The notes under the pieces are model-generated. The model did not search any database. It had not been told where the DNA came from and saw only the letters and a list, made by a program, of their open reading frames with translations. A stretch of 64,000 nucleotides of DNA from Betaproteobacteria bacterium. Its GTDB lineage: Bacteria > Pseudomonadota > Gammaproteobacteria > Burkholderiales > Casimicrobiaceae. The position numbers and the translations under genes were made by a program. This document shows positions 37,304-47,270 of this stretch, piece after piece (the stretch's first letter is position 1; each line of letters begins with the position of its first letter). Where the stretch lies: NCBI GenBank assembly GCA_016192065.1, contig JACPUX010000052.1, positions 1 through 64,000 on the forward strand. The letters run 5' to 3'.

Positions 37304-38034
37304 CGCTCGGCCTCCAGCGCTTCGACCAACCACTCGGTCTGGCGTTCGCGCTCGATGATAATGGCACGCACCCGCAGTAGGCTCATGGCGATGGCATAGG
37401 CCCAGGCCGCCAAGGCCATGATCAACATGCCCCAGAGCATGGTCTCGGCCATCTTGGGCGCGGCGGTGAGGCTGACACTCGCGCCCTGGTGCAGGGTGTT
37501 CCACCACTTTACCGAGAAGTAGATGATCGGGATGTTGACCACGCCCACCAGCGCCAGCACCGCACCGGCGCGGTCGGCGCGGCGCGGGTCCTCGATGGCG
37601 GACTGCAAGGCGATGAAGCCCAGGTAGAGAAAGAGCAGAATCAACTCCGAGGTCATGCGCGCGTCCCAGGCCCACCAAGTGCCCCAGGTGGGTTTGCCCC
37701 ATAGCGCGCCGGTCCACAGGGCGACAAAGGTGAACATGGCTCCGGTGGGTGCCAGGGCGGACGCCATCATCGCCGATAAGCGCGTCTTAAAGGCTAGTCC
37801 CAAGGCGCAGTAGCCGGCCATCACGAGGTAGATGAACATCGACATCCAGGCCGCCGGCACATGGATGAAAATGACCCGATAGACTTCGCCCTGCTGCGCA
37901 TCGGTGGGTGCCACCACGAATCCGATGTAGAGCCCGATCAGCCCAAGCAGCGCGGCGATGGCGGCGAACCAGGGCCAGAGCTTGCCGGCGAGCGGGTAAA
38001 AGGTGGCCGGAGCGGCGTAGTGATAGAAATTCAT
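37300..38034 (-). CDS. ccmC: Heme exporter / heme-CcmE ligase CcmC
   Basis: A 244-residue six-helix membrane protein. The WWD domain is TWGTWWAWDARMTSELILLF at residues 116-135, and an axial histidine is in VIFIHVPAAW (H59 region). It loads heme onto CcmE. The start at 38034 follows ccmB by 8 bases; an upstream in-frame extension has no family similarity. Confidence 0.95.
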   Translation of the reverse strand: MNFYHYAAPATFYPLAGKLWPWFAAIAALLGLIGLYIGFVVAPTDAQQGEVYRVIFIHVPAAWMSMFIYLVMAGYCALGLAFKTRLSAMMASALAPTGAMFTFVALWTGALWGKPTWGTWWAWDARMTSELILLFLYLGFIALQSAIEDPRRADRAGAVLALVGVVNIPIIYFSVKWWNTLHQGASVSLTAAPKMAETMLWGMLIMALAAWAYAIAMSLLRVRAIIIERERQTEWLVEALEAER

Positions 38035-38042
38035 GGGGCGGT

Positions 38043-38735
38043 CTATTCGTAGGCGATGCGCAGTGCCGTGCAGGTGGCCCAAGGGGTGGCCAGGCCAGCG
38101 AGCAGTGTGCCCGCGGCAAGGAGCGAAAGATGCCCGCCGGCGCCCAGTCCCGAGGCGTGGGCTTCCACCGCGCCGGCGCCGAAGATCAGCACCGGTACAT
38201 ACAGCGGCAGCACCAGCAGGGCAAGCAACACTGGGGCCGCGCGCAAACCCAGGGTGAGCGCCGCGCCGATGGCGCCCAGCATGCTGAGGATGGGGGTACC
38301 CAGAAGCAGTGAAACCATCAGCACGCCGAGTTCACCGCCGCCCAGGCCGAATTGCACCGCGACTAGTGGCGAGACCAGCACCAAAGGCAGGCCGGTGGAA
38401 ATCCAGTGCGCCAACACCTTGCCGCCGACGATGCCGGGCAGCGGCAGGGGCGAGAGCAGCATCTGCTCGAGCGTGCCGTCGGCGTAGTCGTTGTTGAACA
38501 GGCGCCCCAGCGCCAGCAGGGTCGCCAGCAGCGCGCTCACCCAGGCGATACCGGGCGCGATAGTGCGCAAGAGCTTGGGGTCGGGGTTGACGCTCAGCGG
38601 AAACAGACTCACCACGATCAGAAAAAAGAGTAGCGCCACGCCCAATTCGCCGCGGGAACGCAGGGCGAGGCGCAAATCGCGGCGCAAGGCCCAGGAAATG
38701 GCCTCGCCGGGACCGAAGAACTCGCGCTCCGTCAT
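38043..38735 (-). CDS. ccmB: Heme ABC exporter permease CcmB
   Basis: A 230-residue six-helix permease. LRRDLRLALRSRGELGVALL and FNNDYADGTLEQMLLSPLPL are the characteristic first loop and the conserved cytoplasmic segment. With CcmA it powers release of holo-CcmE. The ATG overlaps ccmA by 4 bases. Confidence 0.95.
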   Translation of the reverse strand: MTEREFFGPGEAISWALRRDLRLALRSRGELGVALLFFLIVVSLFPLSVNPDPKLLRTIAPGIAWVSALLATLLALGRLFNNDYADGTLEQMLLSPLPLPGIVGGKVLAHWISTGLPLVLVSPLVAVQFGLGGGELGVLMVSLLLGTPILSMLGAIGAALTLGLRAAPVLLALLVLPLYVPVLIFGAGAVEAHASGLGAGGHLSLLAAGTLLAGLATPWATCTALRIAYE

Positions 38736-39364
38736 TGAAACAATAGCTCCCGCGCCCGCGCCGCGGGGATGCCAAGATCCTGATGCGTGGAGACCAGGGC
38801 CGCGCCCCCGCGCAGGAGGTGTTCGGCGACGGTTTGCGCCAAAAGCGCCAAACCTTGGCGATCGAGCGCGGCGCCGGGCTCGTCGAGCAGCCACAAGGGT
38901 TGATGGGCCAACAAGAGCCGCGCCAGGCCCAGGCGCCGCCGCTGGCCTTGGGAAAGCCGCCGCGCCGGCACTTGCCGTCGGGCATAGAGCCCGACCTGGC
39001 GCAAGGCCTCTTCCACGACTGCGTTGTCGGCGGGCAAGCCCGCCAGCGCCAGACCGAATTCGAGGTTCTCGATTGCGGTCAATTCATCCTTGACCGCCGT
39101 GGCATGGCCGAAATAAATCACCCCTTGGCGCAGCGCCGTGTCGAAAGCAGCCACCGCCTCGCCGCGCCACAGGATGCTGCCCGCCGAAGGTTCACCCAAG
39201 CCGCACAACATGCGCAGTAAAGTGGTCTTGCCGCTGCCGTTGGGCCCGCGCACGGTCAGGAGCTCGCCTTCGGTCACGGCGAAGGACAGCCCGCTGAACA
39301 GCTCGACATTGCCGCGCCGCGCGCCAAGCTCGCGCGTTTCAAGCAGAACCGCCGCAGTGGACAT
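38732..39364 (-). CDS. ccmA: Heme ABC exporter ATPase CcmA
   Basis: A 210-residue ABC ATPase. Walker A is GPNGSGKT (residues 40-47), the signature is LSQGQRRRLGLARL, and Walker B is LWLLDEPGAALD. The ATG at 39364 was chosen by comparison with the usual CcmA length. It heads the ccmABCDE block; the histidine kinase upstream ends 212 bases away. Confidence 0.95.
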   Translation of the reverse strand: MSTAAVLLETRELGARRGNVELFSGLSFAVTEGELLTVRGPNGSGKTTLLRMLCGLGEPSAGSILWRGEAVAAFDTALRQGVIYFGHATAVKDELTAIENLEFGLALAGLPADNAVVEEALRQVGLYARRQVPARRLSQGQRRRLGLARLLLAHQPLWLLDEPGAALDRQGLALLAQTVAEHLLRGGAALVSTHQDLGIPAARARELLFQ

Positions 39365-39576
39365 GTTGATCTGGGTCTCAAGAGGCCTGTAGGAGTGTTC
39401 CGAGCATTCCAGCCGGGTGCCGCCCGATCCAGTTGCGGCCTCCGTGCGCAAGCTTGCCGCAGAGGTGTCCGCAAAGTGCCAGGGTGGGCGCCGCGCCCGG
39501 TTGGTTTCGCGGTGCCGCTTCCAGCTTGAATCAGCGCGGATTATACCGGAGGGCGGCCCCGGCGCATGGAGCTAGA

Positions 39577-41223
39577 TCAAGTCCGCGGACCAGCTGCTTG
39601 CGCTGGCGGTTCCGGCACCAGCTTGAAGTAGAAGGCGGCGCCGCGGCCGGGTGTGCCCTCGGCGCGAATCTCGCCGCCGTGGTGGGCGATGATACGCTGC
39701 GCGGTGGCCAGGCCGATGCCGCTGCCTTCAAATTCGTCTTGCAAGTGCAAACGGTGAAACGGCCGGAACAGCTTCTCGGCATAGCGCATGTCGAAGCCCA
39801 CGCCGTTGTCGCGCACGAAGAACTCCGCGGTCGGGCCCGCAATCTGGCGGCCGAATTCCACGCGCGGCTGGGCATTCTTGCGGGTGAATTTCCAGGCGTT
39901 GCGCAACAGATTCTCCAGGACCACGCGGATCAGCGCTGGATCCGCCCAGGCGGTCATGGCCGGAACGACCTGAAACTCCACCTCATGCGCTTCGTGGCGG
40001 CACAGTTCCTCGGCGATTGCCTGCGCCATGGCGGACAGATCGACCTCGGAAAGGCGAATCGGCGTGCGCGTGATGCGCGCCAAGGCCAGCATGTCGTCGA
40101 TCAAGTGGGCCATGCGATGGGTCGCGCCGAGGATGCGTTCGAGGTGCGCCATGCCTTCGACGTCGAGCTGCTGGGCGTGGCGGTCGCGTAGCACCTGGGC
40201 AAAACCACCGATGCTGCGTAGGGGGCTCAATAGGTCGTGGGAAACCGAATAGGAAAATGCCTCGAGCTCGCGATTGGAAGCTTCGAGACTCAGGGTGCGC
40301 TCGCGCACTTTCTGTTCGAGCGTCTGGTTGAGGTGGCGGATCGCGTCCTCGCTGTTGCGCTGCCGGGTGATATCCGCCCCGGTACCACGGTAGCCCGCGA
40401 ACGACCCATCGGCGGCGAACATCGGTTTGCCGCATACTGAATACCAACGCAATTCTCCGCTTGGCGTGGCGATCTGGTAGGTGAAATCGCGATAGGGTTC
40501 GCGCCGATCTAGCGCGGCGCGGTGCTCCGCCCAGGTGGCTTCAGTGACCCCCAGAATGGGCAATTCCCAGCGACACTTTCCCAGGGCGTTGGTGGGGTCG
40601 TAGAACCCCGCGCGCGACATGCCGCCGGAAAAATAGGTGAAGCGGTACTCGGCGTCCTGTTCCCAGAACCAATCGTTGGCGAACTCGGCGATGTCACGAA
40701 AGCGCTCCTCGCTCTTGCGCAACTCCTCGGCGGCGCGCTCGCTTTCCGTGATTTCGGTGTAGGTGGTGACAAAGCCGCCGCCGGGCAGTGGCTCGCCCCG
40801 GATCTCGATGACTTTACCGTCAGGACGGTTGCGTTTGAAGCGGTGAGGCTGGAATTGTCGGGCGATAGCCACCCGGCTGCGAATCTGTTCCTCGAGATCG
40901 CCCGGGCCGTATTCGCCGCGTTCGGCGTTGTAGCGCACGAATTCCTCGAAAGCGATGTGTTCGCAGGCGAAGCGCTCGGGAAAGCCAAGCAAATCGAGGA
41001 ATTTCTGGTTCCAGGCGACCAGCCGCAGGTCGGCGTCCACGACGCTGATGCCCTGGGCCATGTGGTCGAGGGTGGTGCGCAAGACTCCGGCGCGCTCCGC
41101 CAGTTCCCGGAGACGCTCTTCGCGTTCGAGGCCCAACGCTGGAGAACCGCGCTGGATTGCCAAGGTGCGTGGCTCAGTGTAACGGCGGCGCCAGGGCAGG
41201 AGCGGTCGCGGATGATTGGGCAT
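39577..41223 (-). CDS. Soluble PAS-domain sensor histidine kinase
   Basis: A 548-residue kinase without transmembrane helices. A short coiled-coil leads to a first PAS domain (residues about 50-160: TLDHMAQGISVVDADLRLVA), then a second PAS/PAC (about 175-290, with RYRGTGADITRQR-like linker), a HisKA domain with H329 in SYSVSHDLLSPLRSIGGFAQ, and a HATPase (LENLLRNAWKFT, DNGVGFD, GSGIGLA). Cofactor and signal are unknown. No response regulator is adjacent, so it is an orphan kinase placed between ccmI and ccmA. The start is the ATG at 41223. Confidence 0.9.
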   Translation of the reverse strand: MPNHPRPLLPWRRRYTEPRTLAIQRGSPALGLEREERLRELAERAGVLRTTLDHMAQGISVVDADLRLVAWNQKFLDLLGFPERFACEHIAFEEFVRYNAERGEYGPGDLEEQIRSRVAIARQFQPHRFKRNRPDGKVIEIRGEPLPGGGFVTTYTEITESERAAEELRKSEERFRDIAEFANDWFWEQDAEYRFTYFSGGMSRAGFYDPTNALGKCRWELPILGVTEATWAEHRAALDRREPYRDFTYQIATPSGELRWYSVCGKPMFAADGSFAGYRGTGADITRQRNSEDAIRHLNQTLEQKVRERTLSLEASNRELEAFSYSVSHDLLSPLRSIGGFAQVLRDRHAQQLDVEGMAHLERILGATHRMAHLIDDMLALARITRTPIRLSEVDLSAMAQAIAEELCRHEAHEVEFQVVPAMTAWADPALIRVVLENLLRNAWKFTRKNAQPRVEFGRQIAGPTAEFFVRDNGVGFDMRYAEKLFRPFHRLHLQDEFEGSGIGLATAQRIIAHHGGEIRAEGTPGRGAAFYFKLVPEPPAQAAGPRT

Positions 41224-41409
41224 GATGCGTGTTCCTTGCTCCGGACCTCATCGATCTTCGGCCTCGGCCAGCGCTCCGCTCGGGTGGGCCTGGAGCCTCT
41301 GCGGCGCCGCCGGGGTCTGTGGGCCGCTGATCAAAGCAGATTTCGTCGTTTCGGCAGACCGCAATTGATTCACGGCCTGAACCGGCGAAACTTGAGCCGC
41401 CGCGCCGCT

Positions 41410-42264
41410 TTATTGCGACTTGACCGGCGCCGGCTGGGCCGCGTCGATTTCCGCGATCAGGGTCTTCACCCGAGCGATCTCATCGGCTTCCGGCGGTAAC
41501 TCGGCGAGCAAGGCGCTGAGGTGTTCGCGCGCCGCCTTCAGGGCGCCACTCTTCAGTTCATGAGCCGCCGCCAGTGCCAGCGCCGGCACCTGCCGCGGAT
41601 CGAGGGCCAGCGCTTGTTGGGCCAAGGCATAGGGCTTGCCGGCAAGCTCTCCGTCGGCCGCCATGGCTTCGGCGTTGGCCCAATTGGCCAGGATTTCCGG
41701 GTCCTTGGGCGAGAGCGCATCGGCGCGGGCATAGGCCGCGGCGGCTTCGGTGTAGCGTCCCAGGGCGCCCTGCGAGCGCGCCAACAGCAGCCAACCCGAA
41801 AGATCGTCCGGAGTGGCAGCCATACGCTCGGCCAGGCGATCGACCAGCCCGACCATTTCCGCCTGGGTGGGCACACGCCCGGCGCGGGCGTCGGATTGCA
41901 GCGCCGCCGGAGCAGCGCCCAAGCGCCAGTAGATGGCCCCGGCCAGAAATGGCAGGGCAAGGGCGAGCCCCAACGCCAGCCACGGTCGGCGATCGCCCTT
42001 GGCGGGTGCTGGCGCGCTTGCGGCGGGCTCAAGGTCTTCGGCTAGACGCTGGGTGAGCTCGGCGAGCGCCGTCGCGCGTTCAGCGTCACCGATCAGGCCC
42101 TTGGCGTGGTCGGCCTCGATCTCGGCTTTCTGGTCGCGGTACACCGCGACATTGGCCGCTTCCGCGGCAGCGCCCGGCGCGCCTGGACCTCGCAACAGCG
42201 GCCAGGCCACGAAAGCGGCCGCCAGCAGGCACAGCGCCATGGCGGCAATCAGGAAAGACAGCAT
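41410..42264 (-). CDS. ccmI: Cytochrome c maturation protein CcmI
   Basis: A 284-residue protein. Two N-terminal membrane helices (residues 1-22 and about 92-112) flank a cytoplasmic leucine-zipper-like loop (VYRDQKAEIEADHAKGLIGD), followed by periplasmic TPR repeats (GWLLLARSQGALGRYTEAAA, YARADALSPKDPEI). It captures apocytochrome c for the CcmF/H heme ligation complex. It is detached from ccmFGH by about 5 kb, with a histidine kinase gene and ccmABCDE between. The ATG at 42264 is fixed by the first helix. Confidence 0.9.
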   Translation of the reverse strand: MLSFLIAAMALCLLAAAFVAWPLLRGPGAPGAAAEAANVAVYRDQKAEIEADHAKGLIGDAERATALAELTQRLAEDLEPAASAPAPAKGDRRPWLALGLALALPFLAGAIYWRLGAAPAALQSDARAGRVPTQAEMVGLVDRLAERMAATPDDLSGWLLLARSQGALGRYTEAAAAYARADALSPKDPEILANWANAEAMAADGELAGKPYALAQQALALDPRQVPALALAAAHELKSGALKAAREHLSALLAELPPEADEIARVKTLIAEIDAAQPAPVKSQ

Positions 42265-42447
42265 GGGTGAGGGCGCAAAGAAAAACGCGATTATCCTTGA
42301 ATCCGTCGTGGGGCGCACTCCGTTGGGGATCGCGGCGGCGGCGGAAGCGGGATCTTGGGCGCTGGCGGAACCGGCCCGCGCAGCGGCCGAGCGCGCGGAC
42401 GAGAGGCCGGACGGGCTTGCCGGCGGCACGCCGCCAGTGCGGCGAGA

Positions 42448-42900
42448 TCAATCGCGCCGCGCGGTATCCAACCAGATCGTGACCGGCCCGTCATTGCAGA
42501 GCGCAACCCGCATGTGGGCGCCAAAGACGCCGGTAGGTACGGCGCGCCCCAACCCCGATTCCAGGTTGGCGACGAACTGGCGGAAGAGCGGCGCGGCGAC
42601 TTCCGGCGGGGCGGCATCGGTATAGGACGGCCGATTGCCCTTGCGAGTCGAGGCATAGAGCGTGAATTGGCTGACCGCCAGCACTTCGCCGCCGGTTTCG
42701 GCGACCGAGCGGTTCATCAGTCCGTGCGCATCGGCAAAAATGCGCAAGGCGAGGATCTTGCGCGCCAGCCAAACGAGATCTTCCGGACGGTCCTGCGCGG
42801 CGACCCCGGCCAGCACCAAGAGGCCAGGGCCGATCCGACCCACCTGCGCGCCGTCGACCTCGACCCGGGCTTCGCTGACGCGCTGCACCAAGGCCCGCAT
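42448..42900 (-). CDS. dtd: D-aminoacyl-tRNA deacylase
   Basis: A 150-residue enzyme that removes D-amino acids from mischarged tRNA. Family motifs are [17 protein letters not shown], the SQFTLYA active-site block with the catalytic threonine region, and the GPVT motif ([11 protein letters not shown]). Its start shares one base with the stop of the DUF4124-like gene, so the two are coupled. Confidence 0.95.
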   Translation of the reverse strand: MRALVQRVSEARVEVDGAQVGRIGPGLLVLAGVAAQDRPEDLVWLARKILALRIFADAHGLMNRSVAETGGEVLAVSQFTLYASTRKGNRPSYTDAAPPEVAAPLFRQFVANLESGLGRAVPTGVFGAHMRVALCNDGPVTIWLDTARRD

Positions 42901-43394
42901 CAGCGCGAGACTTTGCGCTCGACGGCGACTACTTTTCCTTGCTGGAACATCACCGTGGTGATGGTGTCCGGATCGCCTGAGACCGGTAGATAGACCCAGC
43001 GCTTCACTTTGCCGCGGCCCGAGGGCGCCGGTCCGGTATTGCGCAGATCGGGCGGGCCGACTTTGTGCAGGACTTCGGCCTCTTCCAGGCCCTCGCGCAG
43101 GAAGCGGCGCTCGTCGGGGTTTCCGGTCCGAGCCTTAGTCTTTTTCGACGGTCTTTCCTTGATCGCCTTGACCACCGGGCGGGGTTCGATCGCTACCGGG
43201 CGCGGGGGCGGCGCGGAAGGCAAGACATTGACCCGGGGATCATCGTCAATCGTGCGCAGCAGCGTGTCGACCGGGCAAGGCTCATTCTGGTACACGCTGC
43301 GGCCACTGGGCTCCTTGCACAAATATACCGTGGCCACCGCCGGACTGGCCAGCGTCAGGGCACACAGGGCAAAGATCTGGGGGCGCGGCAGCAT
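42900..43394 (-). CDS. DUF4124-like exported protein
   Basis: A 164-residue exported protein with a signal peptide ([17 protein letters not shown]) followed by [20 protein letters not shown], which resembles the DUF4124 domain (a two-cysteine periplasmic module). A proline-rich linker and a C-terminal domain ([40 protein letters not shown]) of SmpA/OmlA-like character follow. I chose the ATG at 43394 for the signal peptide. Function unknown. Confidence 0.75.
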   Translation of the reverse strand: MLPRPQIFALCALTLASPAVATVYLCKEPSGRSVYQNEPCPVDTLLRTIDDDPRVNVLPSAPPPRPVAIEPRPVVKAIKERPSKKTKARTGNPDERRFLREGLEEAEVLHKVGPPDLRNTGPAPSGRGKVKRWVYLPVSGDPDTITTVMFQQGKVVAVERKVSR

Positions 43395-43464
43395 GCGGAG
43401 AATTGTGCGGAAAGGGAGTGGAAAGTCGCTATACAATTCGAACAGCCCTATAGCCAAGTTTACT

Positions 43465-44640
43465 ATGAGCCCAGCCGCCCGCGTTACGGAAATTTCGCCC
43501 TTTCAGGTGATGGAGGTGCAGACCGCCGCCCGCGCCCTCGAAGCGGCCGGCGTGAGCGTGATTCACTTGGAAATCGGCGAGCCCGATTTCCCCACCCCCG
43601 AGCCGGTGCTTCGAGAGGCCCGCCTGGCCTTGGCCTCCGGCGACCTTTACTACACCTCGGCGCTGGGTATCGCGCCGCTGCGCGAGGCCATCGCCGGCTG
43701 GTACTCCACCCATTTCGGAATCGTGGTCGAGCCCGAACGCGTGGTCGTCACCGCCGGTTCCTCCGCGGCGCTGCTCTTGGTGATGGCGCTCTTGGTCGAT
43801 CGTGACGACGAGGTGCTGATGGCCGACCCCGGCTACCCCTGTAATCGGCATTTCGTGCGGGTTCTCGAAGGCCGTGCCCGAGGGGTGGCCGTAGGGCCGG
43901 ATACGGCCTACCAGCTTACCCCCGAGCTGGTCGCCAAGAATTGGACGCCACACACCCGCGCGGTGCTGATCGCTACACCCTCCAATCCCACCGGCACGCA
44001 GGTTTCGCCCCAGGCCTTGCGCGAAATCGCCGAAGTCGTTGCGCAACGTGGCGGCGAGCTGATCGTGGACGAAATCTACCTGGGTCTGAGCTATGGTGAA
44101 CGCCCGCCGTCAGCCCTGGGCAGCTTGGATCGCGCCTATGTCATCAACAGCTTCTCCAAGTACTTCAACATGACCGGCTGGCGCCTGGGCTGGCTGGTGG
44201 CGCCGCGCGCCGAGGTGCGCAATCTCGAAAAGCTGGCGCAAAACCTCTACATTTCGCCCGCCACGGTGTCGCAGCGTGCGGCCTTAGCCTGTTTTCGCCC
44301 CGAAACCATTGCGATTGTCGAAGCGCGCCGCCGCGAATTCCAGGCGCGGCGCGATCTATTGCTCCCGGCGCTGCGCGATCTGGGTTTCGGCATTCCGGTC
44401 ACGCCTACGGGCGGGTTCTTCATCTACGCCGACTGCTCGCGCTTCTCTCGCGACAGCATGAAGTTCTGCCGCGACTTGCTGCAAGAGACCGGTGTGGCCA
44501 TCACGCCCGGCGCCGATTTCGGCAGCTTCCGCGCGGGCGAGCACTTGCGCATCGCCTACACCATTGCCGAAGACAAGCTGCAAGACGGTCTTGCACGCCT
44601 GCGGCGCTATCTGGGCACGCCGGGTTCGCCGCCCAAGTGA
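43465..44640 (+). CDS. PLP-dependent class I/II aminotransferase
   Basis: A 391-residue aminotransferase. SVIHLEIGEPDFPTPEPVL is the N-terminal substrate-binding block, IATPSNPTGTQVS the cofactor block, VDEIYLGLSYG carries the PLP-binding aspartate, and SFSKYFNMTGWRLGWLV contains the Schiff-base lysine. It resembles AspC/alanine-aminotransferase-like enzymes; the exact substrate is not determined. A TACAAT -10-like element lies at 43432-43437, 28 bases before the ATG. It overlaps the following lipoprotein gene by 4 bases (GTGA). Confidence 0.92.
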   Translation: MSPAARVTEISPFQVMEVQTAARALEAAGVSVIHLEIGEPDFPTPEPVLREARLALASGDLYYTSALGIAPLREAIAGWYSTHFGIVVEPERVVVTAGSSAALLLVMALLVDRDDEVLMADPGYPCNRHFVRVLEGRARGVAVGPDTAYQLTPELVAKNWTPHTRAVLIATPSNPTGTQVSPQALREIAEVVAQRGGELIVDEIYLGLSYGERPPSALGSLDRAYVINSFSKYFNMTGWRLGWLVAPRAEVRNLEKLAQNLYISPATVSQRAALACFRPETIAIVEARRREFQARRDLLLPALRDLGFGIPVTPTGGFFIYADCSRFSRDSMKFCRDLLQETGVAITPGADFGSFRAGEHLRIAYTIAEDKLQDGLARLRRYLGTPGSPPK

Positions 44641-45707
44641 GCTGGCGGGCCTGGACTCGGCGGCGAGCGGTGCGGCTGGTGGGGCTCGCGCTGGTGGCGA
44701 GCCTCAGCGCTTGCACCGGGGTGTCCTACCTGTGGCAAGGCGCGCGCGGTCAAATGGATCTGCTGGCGCGCGCCCGGCCCATCGCGGCCTTGCTCGATGA
44801 TGCCGATACGCCAGCGCCGCTGCGCGACAAGCTTGTTCTGGCCCGCGACCTCAGGGCGTTCGCAGCGCGGGAACTGACCCTGCCCGACAATGGTAGCTAT
44901 TCCCGCTACAGCGAACTCGGCCGGACTTATGTGCTCTGGAACGTGATCGCTACCCCCGCTTTATCGCTCAAGCCAGTAGTCTCTTGTTTCCCGGTGGCCG
45001 GCTGTGTGGCCTACCGGGGCTACTTCGCGCGCGAGGATGCCGAGGCTTTTGCGGCGGCGCAGCGGGAGGCGGGTTTCGATGTCTTCATCGCCGGCGTGCC
45101 GGCCTATTCCACCCTGGGCTGGTTTGACGACCCGCTGCCCAGCACCGTGCTGCACTACTCCGAACTGGAGCTGGCGCGGCTGCTCTTCCATGAGCTGGCG
45201 CATCAGGTGGTGTACGTGGCCGACGACACCACTTTCAACGAATCCTTCGCCGTGGCGGTCGAGGAAGAGGGCTTGGAGCGGTGGGTGGTGCAGCGCCAGG
45301 ACCGGCAGCTCGAAGAGCGACTGGCGCGGGGCAAAGTATATCGATCCGGGTTTCGGGAACTCGTCACCCGCACTCGGACCCGTTTGGCCGACGTCTATGC
45401 CGGCGATCAAGCCCAGGCCGACCAACTCGCGGCGAAGGCGCGGATTCTGAGTCAAATGCAGGTCGAATACCGGGACTTGCGCGAATCCTGGGGCGGCTTC
45501 ACGGGTTATGATGCCTGGTTCGCGCGGGCGCAGAACAACGCCAGCTTGGCATCGGTGGCGCTTTACGCCGACCAAGTACCACGCTTTCGGGAACTGCTGA
45601 GAGCCTGCGGCAAGGACTTGCCGCGTTTTTATGCCGCGGTGCGTGCCTGGGGTGCCGACCGCGACGCTCGCAGCGCGGGGCACGGCTGGCTTTGCCCGAC
45701 GCGGTGA
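44637..45707 (+). CDS. Lipoprotein putative aminopeptidase (DUF2265/COG4324)
   Basis: A 356-residue lipoprotein. The lipobox is LVASLSACTG, so it is anchored by the cysteine at about residue 26. A zinc-metalloprotease motif HELAHQ lies in LARLLFHELAHQVVYVADDT with a downstream NESFAVAVEEEGLERW glutamate. This matches the COG4324 predicted aminopeptidase family. The GTG start overlaps the aminotransferase stop, so the two are coupled. Confidence 0.85.
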   Translation: MSWRAWTRRRAVRLVGLALVASLSACTGVSYLWQGARGQMDLLARARPIAALLDDADTPAPLRDKLVLARDLRAFAARELTLPDNGSYSRYSELGRTYVLWNVIATPALSLKPVVSCFPVAGCVAYRGYFAREDAEAFAAAQREAGFDVFIAGVPAYSTLGWFDDPLPSTVLHYSELELARLLFHELAHQVVYVADDTTFNESFAVAVEEEGLERWVVQRQDRQLEERLARGKVYRSGFRELVTRTRTRLADVYAGDQAQADQLAAKARILSQMQVEYRDLRESWGGFTGYDAWFARAQNNASLASVALYADQVPRFRELLRACGKDLPRFYAAVRAWGADRDARSAGHGWLCPTR

Positions 45708-45720
45708 AACCAGTTATAAT
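45692..45720 (+). promoter_or_regulatory. Promoter of the rpsF operon
   Basis: TTGCCC at 45692-45697 and a perfect TATAAT at 45715-45720 are separated by exactly 17 bases. The predicted transcript begins near 45727 and has a leader of about 60 bases before rpsF. It lies across the end of the aminopeptidase gene. Confidence 0.8.
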
Positions 45721-45787
45721 CCGCGATTCCCTTGCCTCACCCGAAGCAGACGGGGGAGGCCGAACCTAACGCCCATAAGGAGTCTGC

Positions 45788-46180
45788 ATGCGTCACTACG
45801 AGATCGTTTTTATCGTCCACCCCGACCAGAGCGAGCAGGTACCCGCGATGGTCGAGCGCTATCGTGCCATGGTCACGACGCGCAGCGGTCAAATCCACCG
45901 CCTCGAAGATTGGGGCCGGCGCCAGCTCGCCTACCCGGTCCAGAAAGTGCATAAGGCGCACTACGTGCTCATGAATATCGAGTGCGACCAGGAAACCCTG
46001 GCGGAGATGGAACATGCCTTCAAGTTCAACGACGCCGTGCTGCGTCATCTGGTCATCGCCAAGGATGGCCCGGTGCTCACGCCCTCGCCGATGATGAAGG
46101 AAGAGAAGGCCAGGTCGCTGACCGCCGCGCCCGCCGCGGAGGCTGCGCCCGCGCCGGTGGCCCCCACCGCTGCCGCCTGA
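45788..46180 (+). CDS. rpsF: 30S ribosomal protein S6
   Basis: A 130-residue S6 protein. [20 protein letters not shown] and [20 protein letters not shown] are diagnostic. The C-terminal 30 residues are an alanine/proline-rich tail ([17 protein letters not shown]). AAGGAG precedes the ATG. First gene of rpsF-priB-rpsR-rplI. Confidence 0.97.
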   Translation: MRHYEIVFIVHPDQSEQVPAMVERYRAMVTTRSGQIHRLEDWGRRQLAYPVQKVHKAHYVLMNIECDQETLAEMEHAFKFNDAVLRHLVIAKDGPVLTPSPMMKEEKARSLTAAPAAEAAPAPVAPTAAA

Positions 46181-46187
46181 AGGCGCG

Positions 46188-46493
46188 GTGGGCCGGAACG
46201 CGCTGCGGTTGACCGCGCGGCTCCAGGCGAAAGACGTCCTGCGCTACACCCCGGCCGGAATTCCGGCGCTCAATTGCCAGCTTCAGCATGAGTCGCGGCA
46301 AATGGAGGCGGGTGAAGCGAGACAGGTCGAGTGGGCAGCGGACGCCGTGGCTTTTGGCTCGGTCGCCCGCCGTCTCGCCGAAGTCGCCGCCGGTAGCCTG
46401 ATCGAGTGCGTCGGGTTCGTCGCCCCCCGGAGTCGCCGCAGCCGGCAGGTGGAATTGCATATAACGGAATTTGAAATTCTCGAAGGAAACTGA
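46188..46493 (+). CDS. priB: Primosomal replication protein N
   Basis: A 101-residue single-strand-binding OB-fold protein that helps restart replication forks with PriA and Dna[32 protein letters not shown] and [19 protein letters not shown] are typical for the beta/gammaproteobacterial protein. It starts with GTG, 7 bases after rpsF, and lies in its standard place between rpsF and rpsR. Confidence 0.92.
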   Translation: MGRNALRLTARLQAKDVLRYTPAGIPALNCQLQHESRQMEAGEARQVEWAADAVAFGSVARRLAEVAAGSLIECVGFVAPRSRRSRQVELHITEFEILEGN

Positions 46494-46495
46494 TC

Positions 46496-46783
46496 ATGGC
46501 TCGTCCCGTAGGAAGAGGCAAAGGCAAAGACAAGTCCAAGACCCGCAAGGATCGCGGCAACAATTTGTTCAAGCGGCGCAAGTTCTGCCGCTTTACCGCC
46601 GAGAAGGTGAAAGAGATCGACTACAAGGATGTCGATGTGCTGAAGGACTTCATCGGCGAGAACGGCAAGATCATGCCGGCCCGCATCACCGGCACCAAGG
46701 CGCGCTATCAGCGGCAGCTTTCCACCGCGATCATGCGCGCGCGCTTCCTGGCGCTGCTGCCCTATACCGATCTGCATCGCTAA
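46496..46783 (+). CDS. rpsR: 30S ribosomal protein S18
   Basis: A 95-residue S18 protein. [40 protein letters not shown] and the end [14 protein letters not shown] are diagnostic. The N-terminus carries a lysine-rich extension ([14 protein letters not shown]). The start codon comes 2 bases after the priB stop. Confidence 0.97.
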   Translation: MARPVGRGKGKDKSKTRKDRGNNLFKRRKFCRFTAEKVKEIDYKDVDVLKDFIGENGKIMPARITGTKARYQRQLSTAIMRARFLALLPYTDLHR

Positions 46784-46797
46784 GAGAGAACGAGACC

Positions 46798-47244
46798 ATG
46801 CAAATCATTCTGATGGAACGCGTCGCCAATCTGGGCAACTTGGGCGACGTGGTCAAGGTCAAGGTAGGCTATGCGCGCAATTTCCTCATTCCCCAGGGCA
46901 AGGCCAAGCGCGCCACGCCGGACAACCTCAAGCTCATCGAAGCCAAGCGCGCTGAGCTCGAGAAGCTCGAAGGCGCGCGGCTGACCGCCGCCCGGGAAGT
47001 GGGCGCCAAGCTCGATGGCCTGCTGGTGCAGATCGCGCGCCGCGCCGGCCCGGAAGGCCACCTGTTCGGTTCAGTCAGCAGTCTCGACATCATCGAAGCC
47101 CTCGAAGCCCAGGGATTCAGCATCGAGAAGACCGGCGTGCATTTGCCCGAAGGGCCGCTGAAGAACGTCGGCGAGTATGCGATCAGCGTCAGCGTACACC
47201 CCGAGGTGACCGTGGCGATCAAGGCGAAGGTGATCGCGGAATAG
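46798..47244 (+). CDS. rplI: 50S ribosomal protein L9
   Basis: A 148-residue L9 protein. MQIILMERVANLGNLGDVVK, VGYARNFLIPQGKAKRAT and the C-terminal LPEGPLKNVGEYAISVSVHP match the two-domain L9 fold. The ATG at 46798 follows a GAGAACGAGACC leader. Last gene of the operon; a terminator follows. Confidence 0.97.
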   Translation: MQIILMERVANLGNLGDVVKVKVGYARNFLIPQGKAKRATPDNLKLIEAKRAELEKLEGARLTAAREVGAKLDGLLVQIARRAGPEGHLFGSVSSLDIIEALEAQGFSIEKTGVHLPEGPLKNVGEYAISVSVHPEVTVAIKAKVIAE

Positions 47245-47270
47245 GCCCAAGTGGCGTATTCCTGACTCGG